Notes: generated from the letters alone by a model not told the origin. A DNA stretch of 64,000 nt from Halomonas sp. SpR1 (GCF_031010175.1 NZ_JAUAMB010000019.1:25689-89688), one strand, 5' to 3'; positions 54,762 to 63,154 are shown, numbered from the stretch's first letter. Program-made: numbers and translations.

Positions 54762-55684
54762 TCAAGCACCGAACCTGGGTCGCGAAAAGCCTGCATCCAG
54801 CGCTGTAAATGACGCAGTAGTAAGATGCTGGCTTTAGGCTGTTGGCGGCCCACGCGCGTGACCATGTGGGCCTGGGAGCGCTGAAAGAGCGGGTTATCTA
54901 CCGGGCGCGCCACTAGCGTACCGACCTCTAAATCATGCGCAACGGCAAAGGCGGGCAGTAGTGTGATACCCATGCCGCTGCGCACATACTGCGCCAGTAC
55001 CACCATGGAGTTAGTGTTCATTGCCAAGCGAGGGGCGATCCGCGCCTGTTGAAAGGCTTGATCGACCATTTGACGCACCCCGTGGCTGGGATCCCACATG
55101 GCCATGGGTTCGGCGCTAAGTTGCTCCAGGGAGAGCGGCGCAGGCTGGTTGGCCAAGGGGTGTTGCGGTGACAGGATGGCCATTAATGGCTGTGGACTAG
55201 AAGCCCAGAAACGCAGTTGAGGATGGGTTCTTTCGTGGAACATTAAACCGATATGGCTGTGATCATCAACCACGGCTTCAATAATGCCCGAGGTGCCGGC
55301 GATATGAATATCGAGCTGGATGCCCGCATAAAGCTGGGTAAATTCGTGCAGCGGGGAGGCGACTAAGTCACTCACAAAACCTTCGCCTACGGTGAGCGAT
55401 ATTTTGCCGGTTTCCAGGCGCTGGTAGGATTCAAGCGAGGCGATAAAGCCTTCATCAAGGGCACCGCGACGTTCGCAGTACTCAAGCAGCATTTCGCCTA
55501 CCGGGGTAGGCGAAATGCCATCGCGCTGACGCTCCATCAGGGTGGCTCCCAAAGCTTCTTCCAGCAATACTATCTGCCGGCTTACCGCCGAAGGAGCTAT
55601 ATCCAAGCGCGCCGCTGCGCGGCGCACGGAGCCAGATTCAAGGGTAACGCGGAAGTACACAAGGCGTTGATGAGGTATGTCCAT
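54740..55684 (-). CDS. LysR-type transcriptional regulator
   Basis: A LysR regulator of 314 residues. The N-terminal helix-turn-helix reads GSVRRAAARLDIAPSAVSRQ and the linker helix follows. The C-terminal part is the effector-binding domain (FVSDLVASPLHEFTQLYAGI; GMGITLLPAFAVAHDLEVG). It converges on the aldehyde dehydrogenase gene with overlapping ends, and so may control the catabolic cluster, though LysR genes are usually divergent from their targets. The 35-residue tail after the domain is not distinctive. Confidence 0.88.
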   Translation of the reverse strand: MDIPHQRLVYFRVTLESGSVRRAAARLDIAPSAVSRQIVLLEEALGATLMERQRDGISPTPVGEMLLEYCERRGALDEGFIASLESYQRLETGKISLTVGEGFVSDLVASPLHEFTQLYAGIQLDIHIAGTSGIIEAVVDDHSHIGLMFHERTHPQLRFWASSPQPLMAILSPQHPLANQPAPLSLEQLSAEPMAMWDPSHGVRQMVDQAFQQARIAPRLAMNTNSMVVLAQYVRSGMGITLLPAFAVAHDLEVGTLVARPVDNPLFQRSQAHMVTRVGRQQPKASILLLRHLQRWMQAFRDPGSVLDQPTPLP

Positions 55685-55697
55685 CGATAGCGAAGCG

Positions 55698-56054
55698 CTA
55701 CAAATACTTGAGTAGTTTTTGCAGCTTATTCATATCGGCGGAGTCCCCCACCAGGCGCACACTGCCGTTCATCATGCCGTCGAGAAAGGCCTGCTGGGTC
55801 GGCTTTTTAAGCACTTTCAAGGCGGTATCCTGATCACGGAAGCGCAGCTCAAGATCCAAGTCCACGGGCAACCCTTTACCGGTGCTGATGCTTTTCGGCG
55901 TCATCCGGTAGTGGCGGGAAATGCTTAGATCTTCCGTGGCAATTCCCCAGTCCAGGCCGCGCATACGCTCTAACTGCTCACGAAAGCGCGGCTTGCGGCG
56001 CAGGGCGCGTTTGAGCAGTACGCCCAGCAGCCACAGCGTCAGCTTGAGCTTCAT
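55698..56054 (-). CDS. Small conserved protein of unknown function, SCP2-like pattern
   Basis: 118 residues with a hydrophobic N-terminal helix (LKLTLWLLGVLLK), then a basic stretch and a soluble region with alternating strands (VDLDLELRFRDQDTALKVL; QAFLDGMMNGSVRLVGDSAD), which loosely resembles sterol-carrier-like domains. No function can be given. Its ATG overlaps the HU gene's TAA (TAATG), so it is translated from the same mRNA as HU. Confidence 0.6.
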   Translation of the reverse strand: MKLKLTLWLLGVLLKRALRRKPRFREQLERMRGLDWGIATEDLSISRHYRMTPKSISTGKGLPVDLDLELRFRDQDTALKVLKKPTQQAFLDGMMNGSVRLVGDSADMNKLQKLLKYL

Positions 56055-56326
56055 TAGGAAACGGCGTCCTTAAGTCCTTTGCCTGGCTTAAAGGCCACGT
56101 TTTTGCTGGCCGGAATTTGCAGCGGGGCGCCGGTTTGCGGGTTTTTACCGGTGCGCGCTGCACGCTCACGTACGGTGAAGGTGCCAAAACCAATCAGCGC
56201 GACATCTTCGCCCTTGGCACAACTGTTGGTGATCTCATCCAGAATGACGTTCAGCACTTGGCCAGCTTTATCTTTGGACAGGTCGGCACTTTCAGCGATG
56301 GCTGCAGCGAGTTCAGGTTTGCGCAT
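56054..56326 (-). CDS. HU-family DNA-binding protein
   Basis: A small nucleoid protein: MRKPELAAAIAESADLSKDK, the DNA-binding arm GFGTFTVRERAARTGKNPQT, then LQIPASKNVAFKPGKGLKD. GGGGAG upstream of ATG 56326 selects this start over 56356. 90 residues, as usual for HU. In Pseudomonas a HU-type gene sits at the same place between recG and the rubredoxin-reductase gene. Confidence 0.93.
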   Translation of the reverse strand: MRKPELAAAIAESADLSKDKAGQVLNVILDEITNSCAKGEDVALIGFGTFTVRERAARTGKNPQTGAPLQIPASKNVAFKPGKGLKDAVS

Positions 56327-56434
56327 AAGGAATCTCCCCTTGTTAATAGAAATCAAACATCAAACAAATGCATGTTGTTGGATGCGTAGCCGATTAGGTT
56401 AGCTTCTCTAGCCTAGTCGTGAACGCGACGAAAA

Positions 56435-57625
56435 TCAGCCTAGCAGCGTAGGTGCTGCTCTGGAAAGCTCCACTTTCCTTCTCACGCAGCCGCCTGTCAA
56501 CGCAAAACCAATCAAACGTCCGTCTTTATTTTCCGCCAAGGCACTGATATCACCGCCTTCCCCTTCAATTCGCCAGCGCTCAGGTGTGGTCGTAGGCGGG
56601 TAGGCAACCACTGGCAGCAGCGGCGTTTTAACCACCACCGGCCAGGCGCCAAAGCTAACCGGCGTGGGTGTGCCCGAAAGGGTTGCCGCCAGCGCCTTAG
56701 CGCTGGCTTGCAGCGGCTGTACGTACATGGCGTTGACGCCGTCCACGCAGGCCACATCGCCCAGAGCGTAGATATTGGGGTGCGATGTGCGCAACTGACG
56801 GTCAACGGTGATTCCGCTAGGCGATACGCGTAAGCCAGCGGCCTCGGCAAGTGCTGTGCGTGGAACAAGGCCAGTAGCCATCAGTATCAGATCCGCGCTG
56901 ACAGTGGCACCATTATCCATCTGTAGAACGCTGTTTTCGTCGTCGCTGAGCGCTATAGACTCAATTGCGCGGCCAAGGTGAAGGTCAATACCTGCTTCGC
57001 TAAAGGCATCGCCCAGAGCGTTCCCCAAGGGGGGCGGCAATAAACGGGGAAGCAGGAATCCCTCAGGCGCAATAACACTGACGTGGTGGCCCCCGGCGTG
57101 CAGGTCGTTGGCAAATTCACAGCCAACCAGCCCCGCACCAATAATTGCCACCCGTGCAGGGCCATGGCCTAACGCCGTATGAAAGCGGCGGTAGTCGTCC
57201 AGGTCATTGATGGTAAAGCAGCGTGGGGCCACGCTGGGGGCGATGCTGAAGGGCTCGCGGGGTGCAGCGCCGGTGGCTAATACCAGTGTGTCGTAGCCAA
57301 TCATCTGGCCTTCGTCGAGCAGTACGAATTGGTTATCCACATCCAGTGTGCTCACTTGGTTGTGGATAACCATTTGGGCGTTGAGCTCTTCACCAAGTTC
57401 CTCAGCGCTGCGCTGGGCTAATTGGTCGGGCTTCAGGCCCTTGGCGAAGCCGGTGGAGAGCAACGGCTTGCTATAGTCATCGCCGCTGTCAGCGCTTACC
57501 AGAGTAATCGAGCGTTGGTCGCCCAGGCGGCGCAATGCACGGGCGAGGCCAACCCCGGCCATCCCGGTGCCAATAATTACCAGTGCGGCGTGGGAAGGCG
57601 GTTTTTGCGTTTGGGTGGCGGGCAT
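56435..57625 (-). CDS. FAD-dependent NAD(P)H oxidoreductase, rubredoxin reductase type
   Basis: A pyridine-nucleotide-disulfide-like oxidoreductase without a redox CxxC pair. The FAD-binding motif is LVIIGTGMAGVGLARALRRL, the NAD(P)H motif is VAIIGAGLVGCEFANDLHAG, and the second FAD motif is NIYALGDVACVDG. PTTTPERWRIEG and a C-terminal rubredoxin-reductase-like domain fit RubB. No rubredoxin gene is adjacent: only 140 bp separate it from ubiC. A different electron acceptor, or a rubredoxin elsewhere, is possible. The family identity is sound; the electron partner is unclear. Confidence 0.82.
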   Translation of the reverse strand: MPATQTQKPPSHAALVIIGTGMAGVGLARALRRLGDQRSITLVSADSGDDYSKPLLSTGFAKGLKPDQLAQRSAEELGEELNAQMVIHNQVSTLDVDNQFVLLDEGQMIGYDTLVLATGAAPREPFSIAPSVAPRCFTINDLDDYRRFHTALGHGPARVAIIGAGLVGCEFANDLHAGGHHVSVIAPEGFLLPRLLPPPLGNALGDAFSEAGIDLHLGRAIESIALSDDENSVLQMDNGATVSADLILMATGLVPRTALAEAAGLRVSPSGITVDRQLRTSHPNIYALGDVACVDGVNAMYVQPLQASAKALAATLSGTPTPVSFGAWPVVVKTPLLPVVAYPPTTTPERWRIEGEGGDISALAENKDGRLIGFALTGGCVRRKVELSRAAPTLLG

Positions 57626-57765
57626 GCAGATACCAACATAGTTGTTAAAACAGAGTCATTAAAACAAAGTTGTGAAAACAGAGCCGTTAAAAAAGTCGCT
57701 GGAACAAAAGCCAGTTAGTACCCCATGTTACACTAGTCGTCCCGTTTATTGCCCTGGAGAACTCG

Positions 57766-58329
57766 GTGACGGCTGCTGATTTTCGGCAAATTCCGCTATT
57801 CCCGCGCTGGCGCCCCATCGAGGCGGCACGCCCCGCGATGAGCCCTCCCTGGTGGCAGTGGGTTGCCTCCACCGACTCGTTGACCGCCCGCCTAATCGCT
57901 GCTGGTGGACACAAGCCGTTTCGCGTAAGGGTGCTACGCCAGGGGGTCGGTTGGCCGCGGCAGGATGAGGCTCAGGTGCTGGGCATTGGTGCCAGGCGGT
58001 ACGCCTGGCTGCGCGAAGTGGCGCTGTGCTTGGATGAAACCCCTTGGGTGGTGGCGCGCTCGGTCGCCCCGCTCACGCAGCTAAAGGGCCAGCGTTTGGA
58101 ACGTCTGGGTGAACGCTCGCTAGGCAGTTGGTTATTTCGTCAACCGGGTTTAATCCGTGGGCCATTAGAAGCGACGACGCAAGCGCCCACTTTTGCTAGC
58201 GTGAGCGGTATACAGGGAGACGCTACCTGGGGCCGTCGCTCTGTTTTTTATCACGGCTGTCTGTCGTTATTAGTTCAAGAGTATTTTTTGGGTGCGATGG
58301 CTGATGATCTTGGCCTGCCTTCGCGCTAG
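57766..58329 (+). CDS. ubiC: Chorismate lyase (UbiC)
   Basis: Makes 4-hydroxybenzoate and pyruvate from chorismate for ubiquinone synthesis. Conserved features are SLTARLIAAGG, REVALCLDETPWVVARSVAP, LGERSLGSWLF and WGRRSVFYHG. 187 residues. It starts with GTG at 57766. It is followed by ubiA on the same strand, 35 bp later, the normal order. Confidence 0.9.
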   Translation: MTAADFRQIPLFPRWRPIEAARPAMSPPWWQWVASTDSLTARLIAAGGHKPFRVRVLRQGVGWPRQDEAQVLGIGARRYAWLREVALCLDETPWVVARSVAPLTQLKGQRLERLGERSLGSWLFRQPGLIRGPLEATTQAPTFASVSGIQGDATWGRRSVFYHGCLSLLVQEYFLGAMADDLGLPSR

Positions 58330-58364
58330 GCTAGCGCCTGCATCTTATTCTTGGTGAGGTAAGC

Positions 58365-59255
58365 ATGGATCGTTCATTGTTGCGGCCGAAGGGGTGGGCT
58401 CGCGTGGCAGATTTCTTACAGCTGATGCGTTTGAATCGGCCGATAGGCACATGGCTGTTGATGTGGCCGACCCTGTGGGCACTTTGGGTCGCTGCGGAAG
58501 GTGTACCCGGGCGAAATGTGCTGCTGATTTTTGTGGCAGGTGTTTACGTGATGCGTGCCGCGGGCTGCGTGGTCAACGATTATGCTGATCGTCACTTTGA
58601 CGGCCATGTAAAACGTACCAAAAACCGTCCATTAGCTACGGGCCGGATCAGCGAAACCGAAGCCCAGTTGCTGTTTATCGCCCTGGTGGCCGCTGCGTTT
58701 ATTTTGGTATTACTGACCAACTGGTTTACGGTGCTGCTCTCGCTGGGCGGGGTACTGCTGGCGATTATTTATCCGTTTATGAAGCGTTATACCCACTTTC
58801 CCCAGGTGGTTCTGGGTGCGGCGTTTTCCTGGGCAATTCCGATGGCGTTTGGCGCCGTGCTGGGCTACGTGCCGCTGGAAGCATGGCTGCTATTTTGCGC
58901 CAATGTGTGCTGGACAGTGGCCTACGATACCCAGTACGCCATGGTCGATCGGGACGATGATTTAAAAATTGGCATTAAATCGACGGCGGTGCTGTTTGGA
59001 AATGCTGATCGTCTAATTATTGGCCTTCTCCAGCTAGCCACACTGGGATTGCTGGCATGGGTAGGCTGGCGGGTTGGTTTAGGTGGGTTCTTTTGGCTAG
59101 GGCTTGGGGCAATGGCGGCGACCTTCCTGCATCAGCAGCACTTAATTCGCGATCAGGAGCGGGATGCCTGCTTCCAGGCGTTTCTCAATAATCACTGGTC
59201 GGGCCTACTGATTTTTGCCGGTATCGCACTAAGTTGGTGGCCTGCGGCGGGCTAA
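58365..59255 (+). CDS. ubiA: 4-hydroxybenzoate octaprenyltransferase (UbiA)
   Basis: An integral membrane prenyltransferase of ubiquinone synthesis. The two Asp-rich motifs are [15 protein letters not shown] and [20 protein letters not shown]. Multiple hydrophobic segments include [16 protein letters not shown] and YVMRAAGC. The length of 296 residues is close to E. coli (290). GAGG precedes ATG 58365. Confidence 0.95.
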   Translation: MDRSLLRPKGWARVADFLQLMRLNRPIGTWLLMWPTLWALWVAAEGVPGRNVLLIFVAGVYVMRAAGCVVNDYADRHFDGHVKRTKNRPLATGRISETEAQLLFIALVAAAFILVLLTNWFTVLLSLGGVLLAIIYPFMKRYTHFPQVVLGAAFSWAIPMAFGAVLGYVPLEAWLLFCANVCWTVAYDTQYAMVDRDDDLKIGIKSTAVLFGNADRLIIGLLQLATLGLLAWVGWRVGLGGFFWLGLGAMAATFLHQQHLIRDQERDACFQAFLNNHWSGLLIFAGIALSWWPAAG

Positions 59256-59265
59256 TTTTTTTGAA

Positions 59266-59304
59266 TGTCATATAATTGTCATCAAGTCATGGTGTTATCG
59301 TCAT
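59266..59304 (+). promoter_or_regulatory. Pho box upstream of phoB, with extra GTCAT repeats
   Basis: TGTCAT-ATAAT-TGTCAT (59266-59282) is a near-consensus PhoB box of two repeats at 11-bp spacing. Further GTCAT copies lie at 59286 and 59300; the last is in phase with the first two (22 bp from the second). It precedes the phoB start by about 100 bp and predicts phosphate-limited autoregulation of phoBR. Confidence 0.8.
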
Positions 59305-59383
59305 CGAACTGTTTTTCTTTGAGCTAGCGTTTTTGAGCTAGTTCTCTTTGAGCTATTCTCTTTGTACACCGTGAGGCTCTGGT

Positions 59384-60073
59384 ATGACCGCCAAGACCGT
59401 TCTGATTGTCGATGATGAGGCGTCGATTCGCGAGATGATCGCGGTAGCGCTGGAAATGGCTGACTATCGCGTGCTCGAAGCGGATAACGCCCAGGATGCT
59501 CATGCCATGGTGGTCGACCACCAACCCGATTTACTGCTACTGGACTGGATGATGCCCGGCACTAGCGGGATTGAGCTGGCTAGACGCTTAAAGCGTGAAG
59601 AAACTACTGCTGAGATTCCCATCATTATGCTCACCGCTAAAGGCGAAGAGGATAATAAAATTCAGGGGCTTGAAGCCGGTGCCGATGACTATATCACCAA
59701 GCCCTTTTCGCCCCGGGAATTGGTGGCACGGCTAAAAGCGGTGCTGCGCCGTGCGACGCCGCGTGGCGTTGAAGACCCGATCGAAATTAACGGACTGTTG
59801 CTTGATCCGGTGAGCCACCGGGTAAGCGCCCACGGCAAAGCCTTGGAAATGGGCCCCACCGAGTATCGATTGCTACAGTTTTTTATGACCCACCAAGAGC
59901 GCGCTTACACGCGTAGCCAACTGCTTGACCAAGTATGGGGTGGCAATGTGTATGTCGAAGAGCGCACGGTGGACGTGCATATTCGCCGCTTGCGCAAAGC
60001 GCTGGGCGACGTGCATCAAAACCTGATTCAAACGGTTCGGGGTACCGGTTACCGTTTCTCTGCACGGGTGTAA
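59384..60073 (+). CDS. phoB: Phosphate regulon response regulator PhoB
   Basis: An OmpR-family response regulator. The receiver has DD10-11, phosphoacceptor Asp54 in [10 protein letters not shown], Thr in MLTAKGEED and Lys in [14 protein letters not shown]. The winged-helix output domain ends with [13 protein letters not shown] and [10 protein letters not shown]. 229 residues, as in E. coli. It is followed after two bases by phoR, and its own promoter region has a Pho box. Binds Pho boxes under phosphate limitation. Confidence 0.97.
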   Translation: MTAKTVLIVDDEASIREMIAVALEMADYRVLEADNAQDAHAMVVDHQPDLLLLDWMMPGTSGIELARRLKREETTAEIPIIMLTAKGEEDNKIQGLEAGADDYITKPFSPRELVARLKAVLRRATPRGVEDPIEINGLLLDPVSHRVSAHGKALEMGPTEYRLLQFFMTHQERAYTRSQLLDQVWGGNVYVEERTVDVHIRRLRKALGDVHQNLIQTVRGTGYRFSARV

Positions 60074-60075
60074 AT

Positions 60076-61362
60076 GTGCGCCTATGGAGCCGTGAACTGT
60101 GGCGGCTAGCGTGGCTGGCCGCGCTGGGTACTTGCTTAGGTTGGCTGTTGGGATCCGTCGGACTAGGGCTGGCGGCAGGGCTCGCGATATGCCTTTTTTA
60201 TCATCTACGACAGCTGCGCGAGCTTTACCTGTGGCTCACCCTTCACCCTCACGATGAGCCGCCCGCTGCCAGCGGAATGTGGGGCGAGCTATTCGATCGT
60301 TTATACCGCTATCAAAAAAGTCAGCGCATTACCCAAAGCCGCCTGCGGGCTACCTTGGCGCGTATTCAGGAATCCTCTGAAGCGATGCGCGACAGCGTGG
60401 TCATGCTTGACCGTCACGGTGATCTGGAGTGGTGGAACAGCGCTGCTACCGACATGCTGGGGCTACAAACTGCCCACGATAGGGGCCAACACATCACCAA
60501 CCTGCTACGCGATCCCAGTTTTATCAGCTACTTTAATGCGCGTAACTACAGTGAGCCATTAACCCTCACCTCTCCGATTGATGAGCGGCGAATCCTGCAG
60601 TATCAAATTACCCTCTACGGCGACGACGAGCGCTTGGTCATGGCTCGCGATATTACTCGCTTACATCGTCTTGAGCAGATGCGGCGTGACTTTGTTGCCA
60701 ACGTCTCCCACGAGCTGCGAACCCCGCTGACCGTTCTTTCAGGCTATCTGGAAACCTACAGCGACATTGCCGATCAGCTGCCTCCGCGTTTAGGTCGTAG
60801 TATTCAGCAAATGCAGGAACAGACGCAGCGCATGCAGAATCTGGTCAATGATTTATTGCTGCTCTCGCGCTTGGAGATTGACCAGGGAGGGGGAGATCAT
60901 CACCCGCTGTCACTTGAGCCTTTGCTGCAAAGCGTTTGTGCTGATGCGCTAGCCCTTTCGCATCAACGGCATACCATCACCGTTGCACTCGAGAGCAACG
61001 CCCGGCTATTAGGCAGTGAGCAGGAAATCCGTAGCGCCGTCTCGAATCTTGCCTTTAATGCGGTTCGTTACACGCCAGCAGGCAGCCAAATCACACTGCG
61101 CTGGAAAGCTGGCGCTTTGGGCGGTGGCTACATCGATGTGGAAGATAACGGTGAAGGTATAGATCCTGTGCATATACCCCGCTTAACGGAACGCTTTTAC
61201 CGGGTCGATAAGGGGCGCAGCACGGCGACCGGTGGAACTGGTTTAGGCTTAGCCATCGTTAAGCACGTGTTATTGCGTCACGATGCGCAGTTGCAAATCG
61301 AATCTCTCCCCGGTAAGGGCGCGTTGTTCCGCTGCGTCTTCCCCTCCTCACGGCTTGTTTAA
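60076..61362 (+). CDS. phoR: Phosphate regulon sensor kinase PhoR
   Basis: An inner-membrane histidine kinase with no large periplasmic sensor domain. Two hydrophobic segments lie in the first ~45 residues, then a PAS-like region (QESSEAMRDSVVMLDRHGDL) and the dimerisation motif DFVANVSHELRTPLTVLSGY with His212, then the ATP-binding boxes (SNLAFNAVRYTPAG; VEDNGEGID; GTGLGLAIVKHVL). GTG 60076 is chosen as it follows the phoB stop (TAAATGTG) by two bases and gives 428 residues (E. coli 431). The frame is open further upstream inside phoB. Confidence 0.95.
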   Translation: MRLWSRELWRLAWLAALGTCLGWLLGSVGLGLAAGLAICLFYHLRQLRELYLWLTLHPHDEPPAASGMWGELFDRLYRYQKSQRITQSRLRATLARIQESSEAMRDSVVMLDRHGDLEWWNSAATDMLGLQTAHDRGQHITNLLRDPSFISYFNARNYSEPLTLTSPIDERRILQYQITLYGDDERLVMARDITRLHRLEQMRRDFVANVSHELRTPLTVLSGYLETYSDIADQLPPRLGRSIQQMQEQTQRMQNLVNDLLLLSRLEIDQGGGDHHPLSLEPLLQSVCADALALSHQRHTITVALESNARLLGSEQEIRSAVSNLAFNAVRYTPAGSQITLRWKAGALGGGYIDVEDNGEGIDPVHIPRLTERFYRVDKGRSTATGGTGLGLAIVKHVLLRHDAQLQIESLPGKGALFRCVFPSSRLV

Positions 61363-61669
61363 TCTAGCAAGACTTTCGCCGCACAGTAACTGTAGAAGTG
61401 TGCAATATTGGCATACAAGGTTGGTAAAGCTTACCCATGTGCCATTTTTACACAGCTTTAAGCGTTGAGAGTAGGCTTGGATAGGGCCATTTTGGCATGA
61501 TTGATATTTTATTAAGATAATGATTTTGTTGAATTTAATTTTTATGTTCGGATTTATGGCATGCCTTATGCAATTTATTGGGTAAGGAAGACGACCGCAG
61601 GAATTGCTGGCTACTAGTTAGCCCTTCTTTCTTAACCAAGCGGTAATAAACAGCGATCGGAGGTGGAAT
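61363..61669. other. Gene-free region with operator-like repeats before small protein 1
   Basis: About 307 bp between phoR and the first small acidic-protein gene. It carries an inverted-repeat motif at 61438-61454 (listed separately), an imperfect copy TGTG-CAATATTGG-CATA at 61399-61415, and AT-rich DNA at about 61500-61560. The next strong signal is CGGAGGTGG, the ribosome-binding site at 61658-61666. Confidence 0.5.
61438..61454. promoter_or_regulatory. TGTG-N9-CACA motif upstream of small protein 1
   Basis: TGTG-CCATTTTTA-CACA. The same 17-bp arrangement with a related centre recurs before the two paralogues (62388 and 63295). It lies about 230 bp upstream of the coding start. Confidence 0.5.
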
Positions 61670-61981
61670 ATGATGTCCAAGGATTTTCTCAAGAAAGCTG
61701 GCATTTTAGGTGTTTCTTTTGGTCTGATGGCAAGCCCATTGGCTTTTGCACAAACAGATGAAAACACCTCGATTGATGACAACCAAGGCATTACGGCTGA
61801 TGAGCAGCCAATGGATGCACAGGGTACCGGTAGCTCTAGCAGCAGTGGTACAGACATGAATAACGATTTAACCCATGACGAAGGCGACGGCGCTAGCGAC
61901 ATGGAGCCTCAATCCAGCAGTCACTCAGATGATGCTGAATATGACGCAGACGAGCTTGTTGAAGAAAATGGCGGTAGCTAA
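61670..61981 (+). CDS. Small secreted acidic protein 1 (tandem DEGD-motif family)
   Basis: A 103-residue protein with a signal peptide ending LMASPLAFA-QTDENTS. The mature part is rich in Asp, Ser and Glu and contains NDLTHDEGDGA, then a degenerate second copy (DAEYDADELVEENG). It is followed by two paralogues on the same strand. The ribosome-binding site CGGAGGTGG is very good. ATG 61670 or 61673 may be used. I know no characterised family; calcium or cation binding is possible from the acidic motif but not shown. It comes directly after phoBR, though no Pho box was found in front of it. Confidence 0.75.
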   Translation: MMSKDFLKKAGILGVSFGLMASPLAFAQTDENTSIDDNQGITADEQPMDAQGTGSSSSSGTDMNNDLTHDEGDGASDMEPQSSSHSDDAEYDADELVEENGGS

Positions 61982-62060
61982 ATCATTGATGCTTTTTAGA
62001 TATCATTGAATGCTTTTTCATGGGATGAAGAAGTGAACAACAGGATGTTACAAGGCAAGG

Positions 62061-62217
62061 ATGCTTTTCGGATTCAAGGATGAATCAATAGGAAATCAGA
62101 ACGTTAGTCAGGGTGAATTCCAAGGTTGGAGTCCCGCACAAGGAGTGGAAGCTAGCGTTAGTCATTACCTATAATCAATTCTGATATCGGGCCTCGCATT
62201 GCGAGGCCTAATTTTTT
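62061..62217 (+). ncRNA. Candidate small RNA or 3'-UTR element, copy 1
   Basis: A segment whose core at 62081-62166 is about 85% identical by eye to 63019-63105 after the second paralogue. It contains TTCCAAGGTTGGAGTCCCGC and GCTAGCGTTAGTCATT in both copies and ends in a clear terminator. GTTAGTCA occurs twice within it. No clear promoter was seen, so it may be the processed 3' end of the gene-1 mRNA. An ATG at 62061 opens a 37-codon frame (stop 62172-62174), but the second copy has a 1-base insertion that breaks this frame. The nucleotide-level match, including silent positions, favours an RNA. Confidence 0.5.
62190..62217 (+). terminator. Rho-independent terminator of unit 1
   Basis: GGCCTCGC (62190-62197), loop ATT, GCGAGGCC (62201-62208), then TAATTTTTT. 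A perfect 8-bp GC-rich stem with a T-run. Confidence 0.88.
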
Positions 62218-62356
62218 GTCGTCTGCTTTTTTTTTTTGCTCCTCGCTCGCCTTTGCTGCCACTCCCTTCTAGTACTTTTTTCATTTTTTCTATCAACTTC
62301 GCCATAGCGACCCATTCGCAATTGTGCCTGGGTAGTGCCTGGATTGCTTTGCTGAG

Positions 62357-62373
62357 TGTGCCATAAAGGCACA
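62357..62373. promoter_or_regulatory. TGTG-N9-CACA motif, upstream copy before small protein 2
   Basis: TGTG-CCATAAAGG-CACA, 31 bp (about three helical turns) upstream of the next copy at 62388, so two dimers could bind on the same face of DNA. Confidence 0.4.
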
Positions 62374-62387
62374 GACTATTTTGCGCA

Positions 62388-62404
62388 TGTGTCATTACTA
62401 CACA
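62388..62404. promoter_or_regulatory. TGTG-N9-CACA motif before small protein 2
   Basis: TGTG-TCATTACTA-CACA, 230 bp before the coding start, the same distance as in unit 1. An AT-rich run (about 62450-62490) and TTATCGGTG follow; unit 3 has the same TTATCGGTG. Confidence 0.5.
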
Positions 62405-62617
62405 ATTGATTAGCGTGCTTTTGTTTTTAGTAGCATATTATTGTGCGCAATATATATATAATAAATATTTGATTTATATATATTTATTATTTTATCGGTG
62501 ATGTTGGCACAACGTGTGCAACATCAGGGTAGTGAAGCTAACCGCAGTGAGATGTTTGCCACAGTGTCCCTCTCACTTCACTTCAGCGGTATCAAACAGT
62601 CACCAGGAGTAAATAGT

Positions 62618-62920
62618 ATGTTTAACGTATTTGTTAAAAAAGCAGCCGTGGCAGGTCTTTCATTTTGTTTGCTGGCGAGCCCGCTAGCTTTTGCCCATAT
62701 CTCCATCGATGCCAATCAAGATTTCACGGTTGATGACGAGCCCATCCAAGCGCAGTCTCATCACACATCCGGCCAAGCGGATTTTAGCCCATCTGATTTG
62801 ATGTACGACGAAGGCGATCGCCCTAATGTCATTAAGGCAGAGTCTCATCGCACTAGTGCTCAGGCAGAGTACACCGCAAAAGACTTAACGCACGATGAAG
62901 GTGATGGAAACGTTTGGTAA
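62618..62920 (+). CDS. Small secreted acidic protein 2 (tandem DEGD-motif family)
   Basis: 100 residues. ATG 62618 has AGGAG eight bases upstream; the frame from 62498 is not supported. The signal peptide ends LLASPLAFA-HISIDAN. The mature part has two internal copies of about 25 residues, one with SHHTSGQADF...DLMYDEGD, the other with SHRTSAQAEY...DLTHDEGDGNVW. It is clearly paralogous to its neighbours in signal peptide and motif. Downstream is the second copy of the conserved RNA-like element. Function unknown. Confidence 0.75.
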   Translation: MFNVFVKKAAVAGLSFCLLASPLAFAHISIDANQDFTVDDEPIQAQSHHTSGQADFSPSDLMYDEGDRPNVIKAESHRTSAQAEYTAKDLTHDEGDGNVW

Positions 62921-62991
62921 CAAAAGTTTGCAATTGTGCAGAAATATATTACGATTAGAGAGTGAGCTAAACACGCCGAAGCGTGTCACAC

Positions 62992-63154
62992 CACAGGGAT
63001 GCGCATCGATTCACGGAATGAATCAAACGACAATCAGAGCGCTGGTCAGGGTTAAATTCCAAGGTTGGAGTCCCGCAAAAGGAAAGGAAGCTAGCGTTAG
63101 TCATTGTCCTAGTATTGTGTCCTTAGACCCTGCTGATGCGGGGTCTGATTTTTT
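62992..63154 (+). ncRNA. Candidate small RNA or 3'-UTR element, copy 2
   Basis: Core 63019-63105 matches 62081-62166 (see copy 1), and flanking bases from about 62992 (CACAGGGATGCGCATCGATT) align more weakly. A terminator closes it. It begins about 70 nt after the small-protein-2 stop, as in unit 1. A hairpin ACACGC-CGAA-GCGTGT lies at 62971-62986 just before it. No third copy is seen after protein 3. Confidence 0.5.
63125..63154 (+). terminator. Rho-independent terminator of unit 2
   Basis: AGACCCTGC (63125-63133), loop TGAT, GCGGGGTCT (63138-63146), one G-T pair, then GATTTTTT. The stem sequence differs from that of unit 1 although the element before it is conserved. Confidence 0.85.

Noticed and set aside
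62165..62395. A minus-strand frame of 76 codons with a Lys/Arg-rich C-terminus, between the first and second small-protein units
   Set aside because: It overlaps the terminator stem and T-run of unit 1, its basic composition comes from the pyrimidine-rich plus strand, and no ribosome-binding site or second copy of the frame is seen in unit 2.
62440..62495. AT-rich ATATATATA tract considered as a replication or phage attachment site
   Set aside because: No DnaA boxes, iterons or integrase gene are nearby; similar AT-rich DNA lies before the other two paralogues, so it is more likely part of their promoters.
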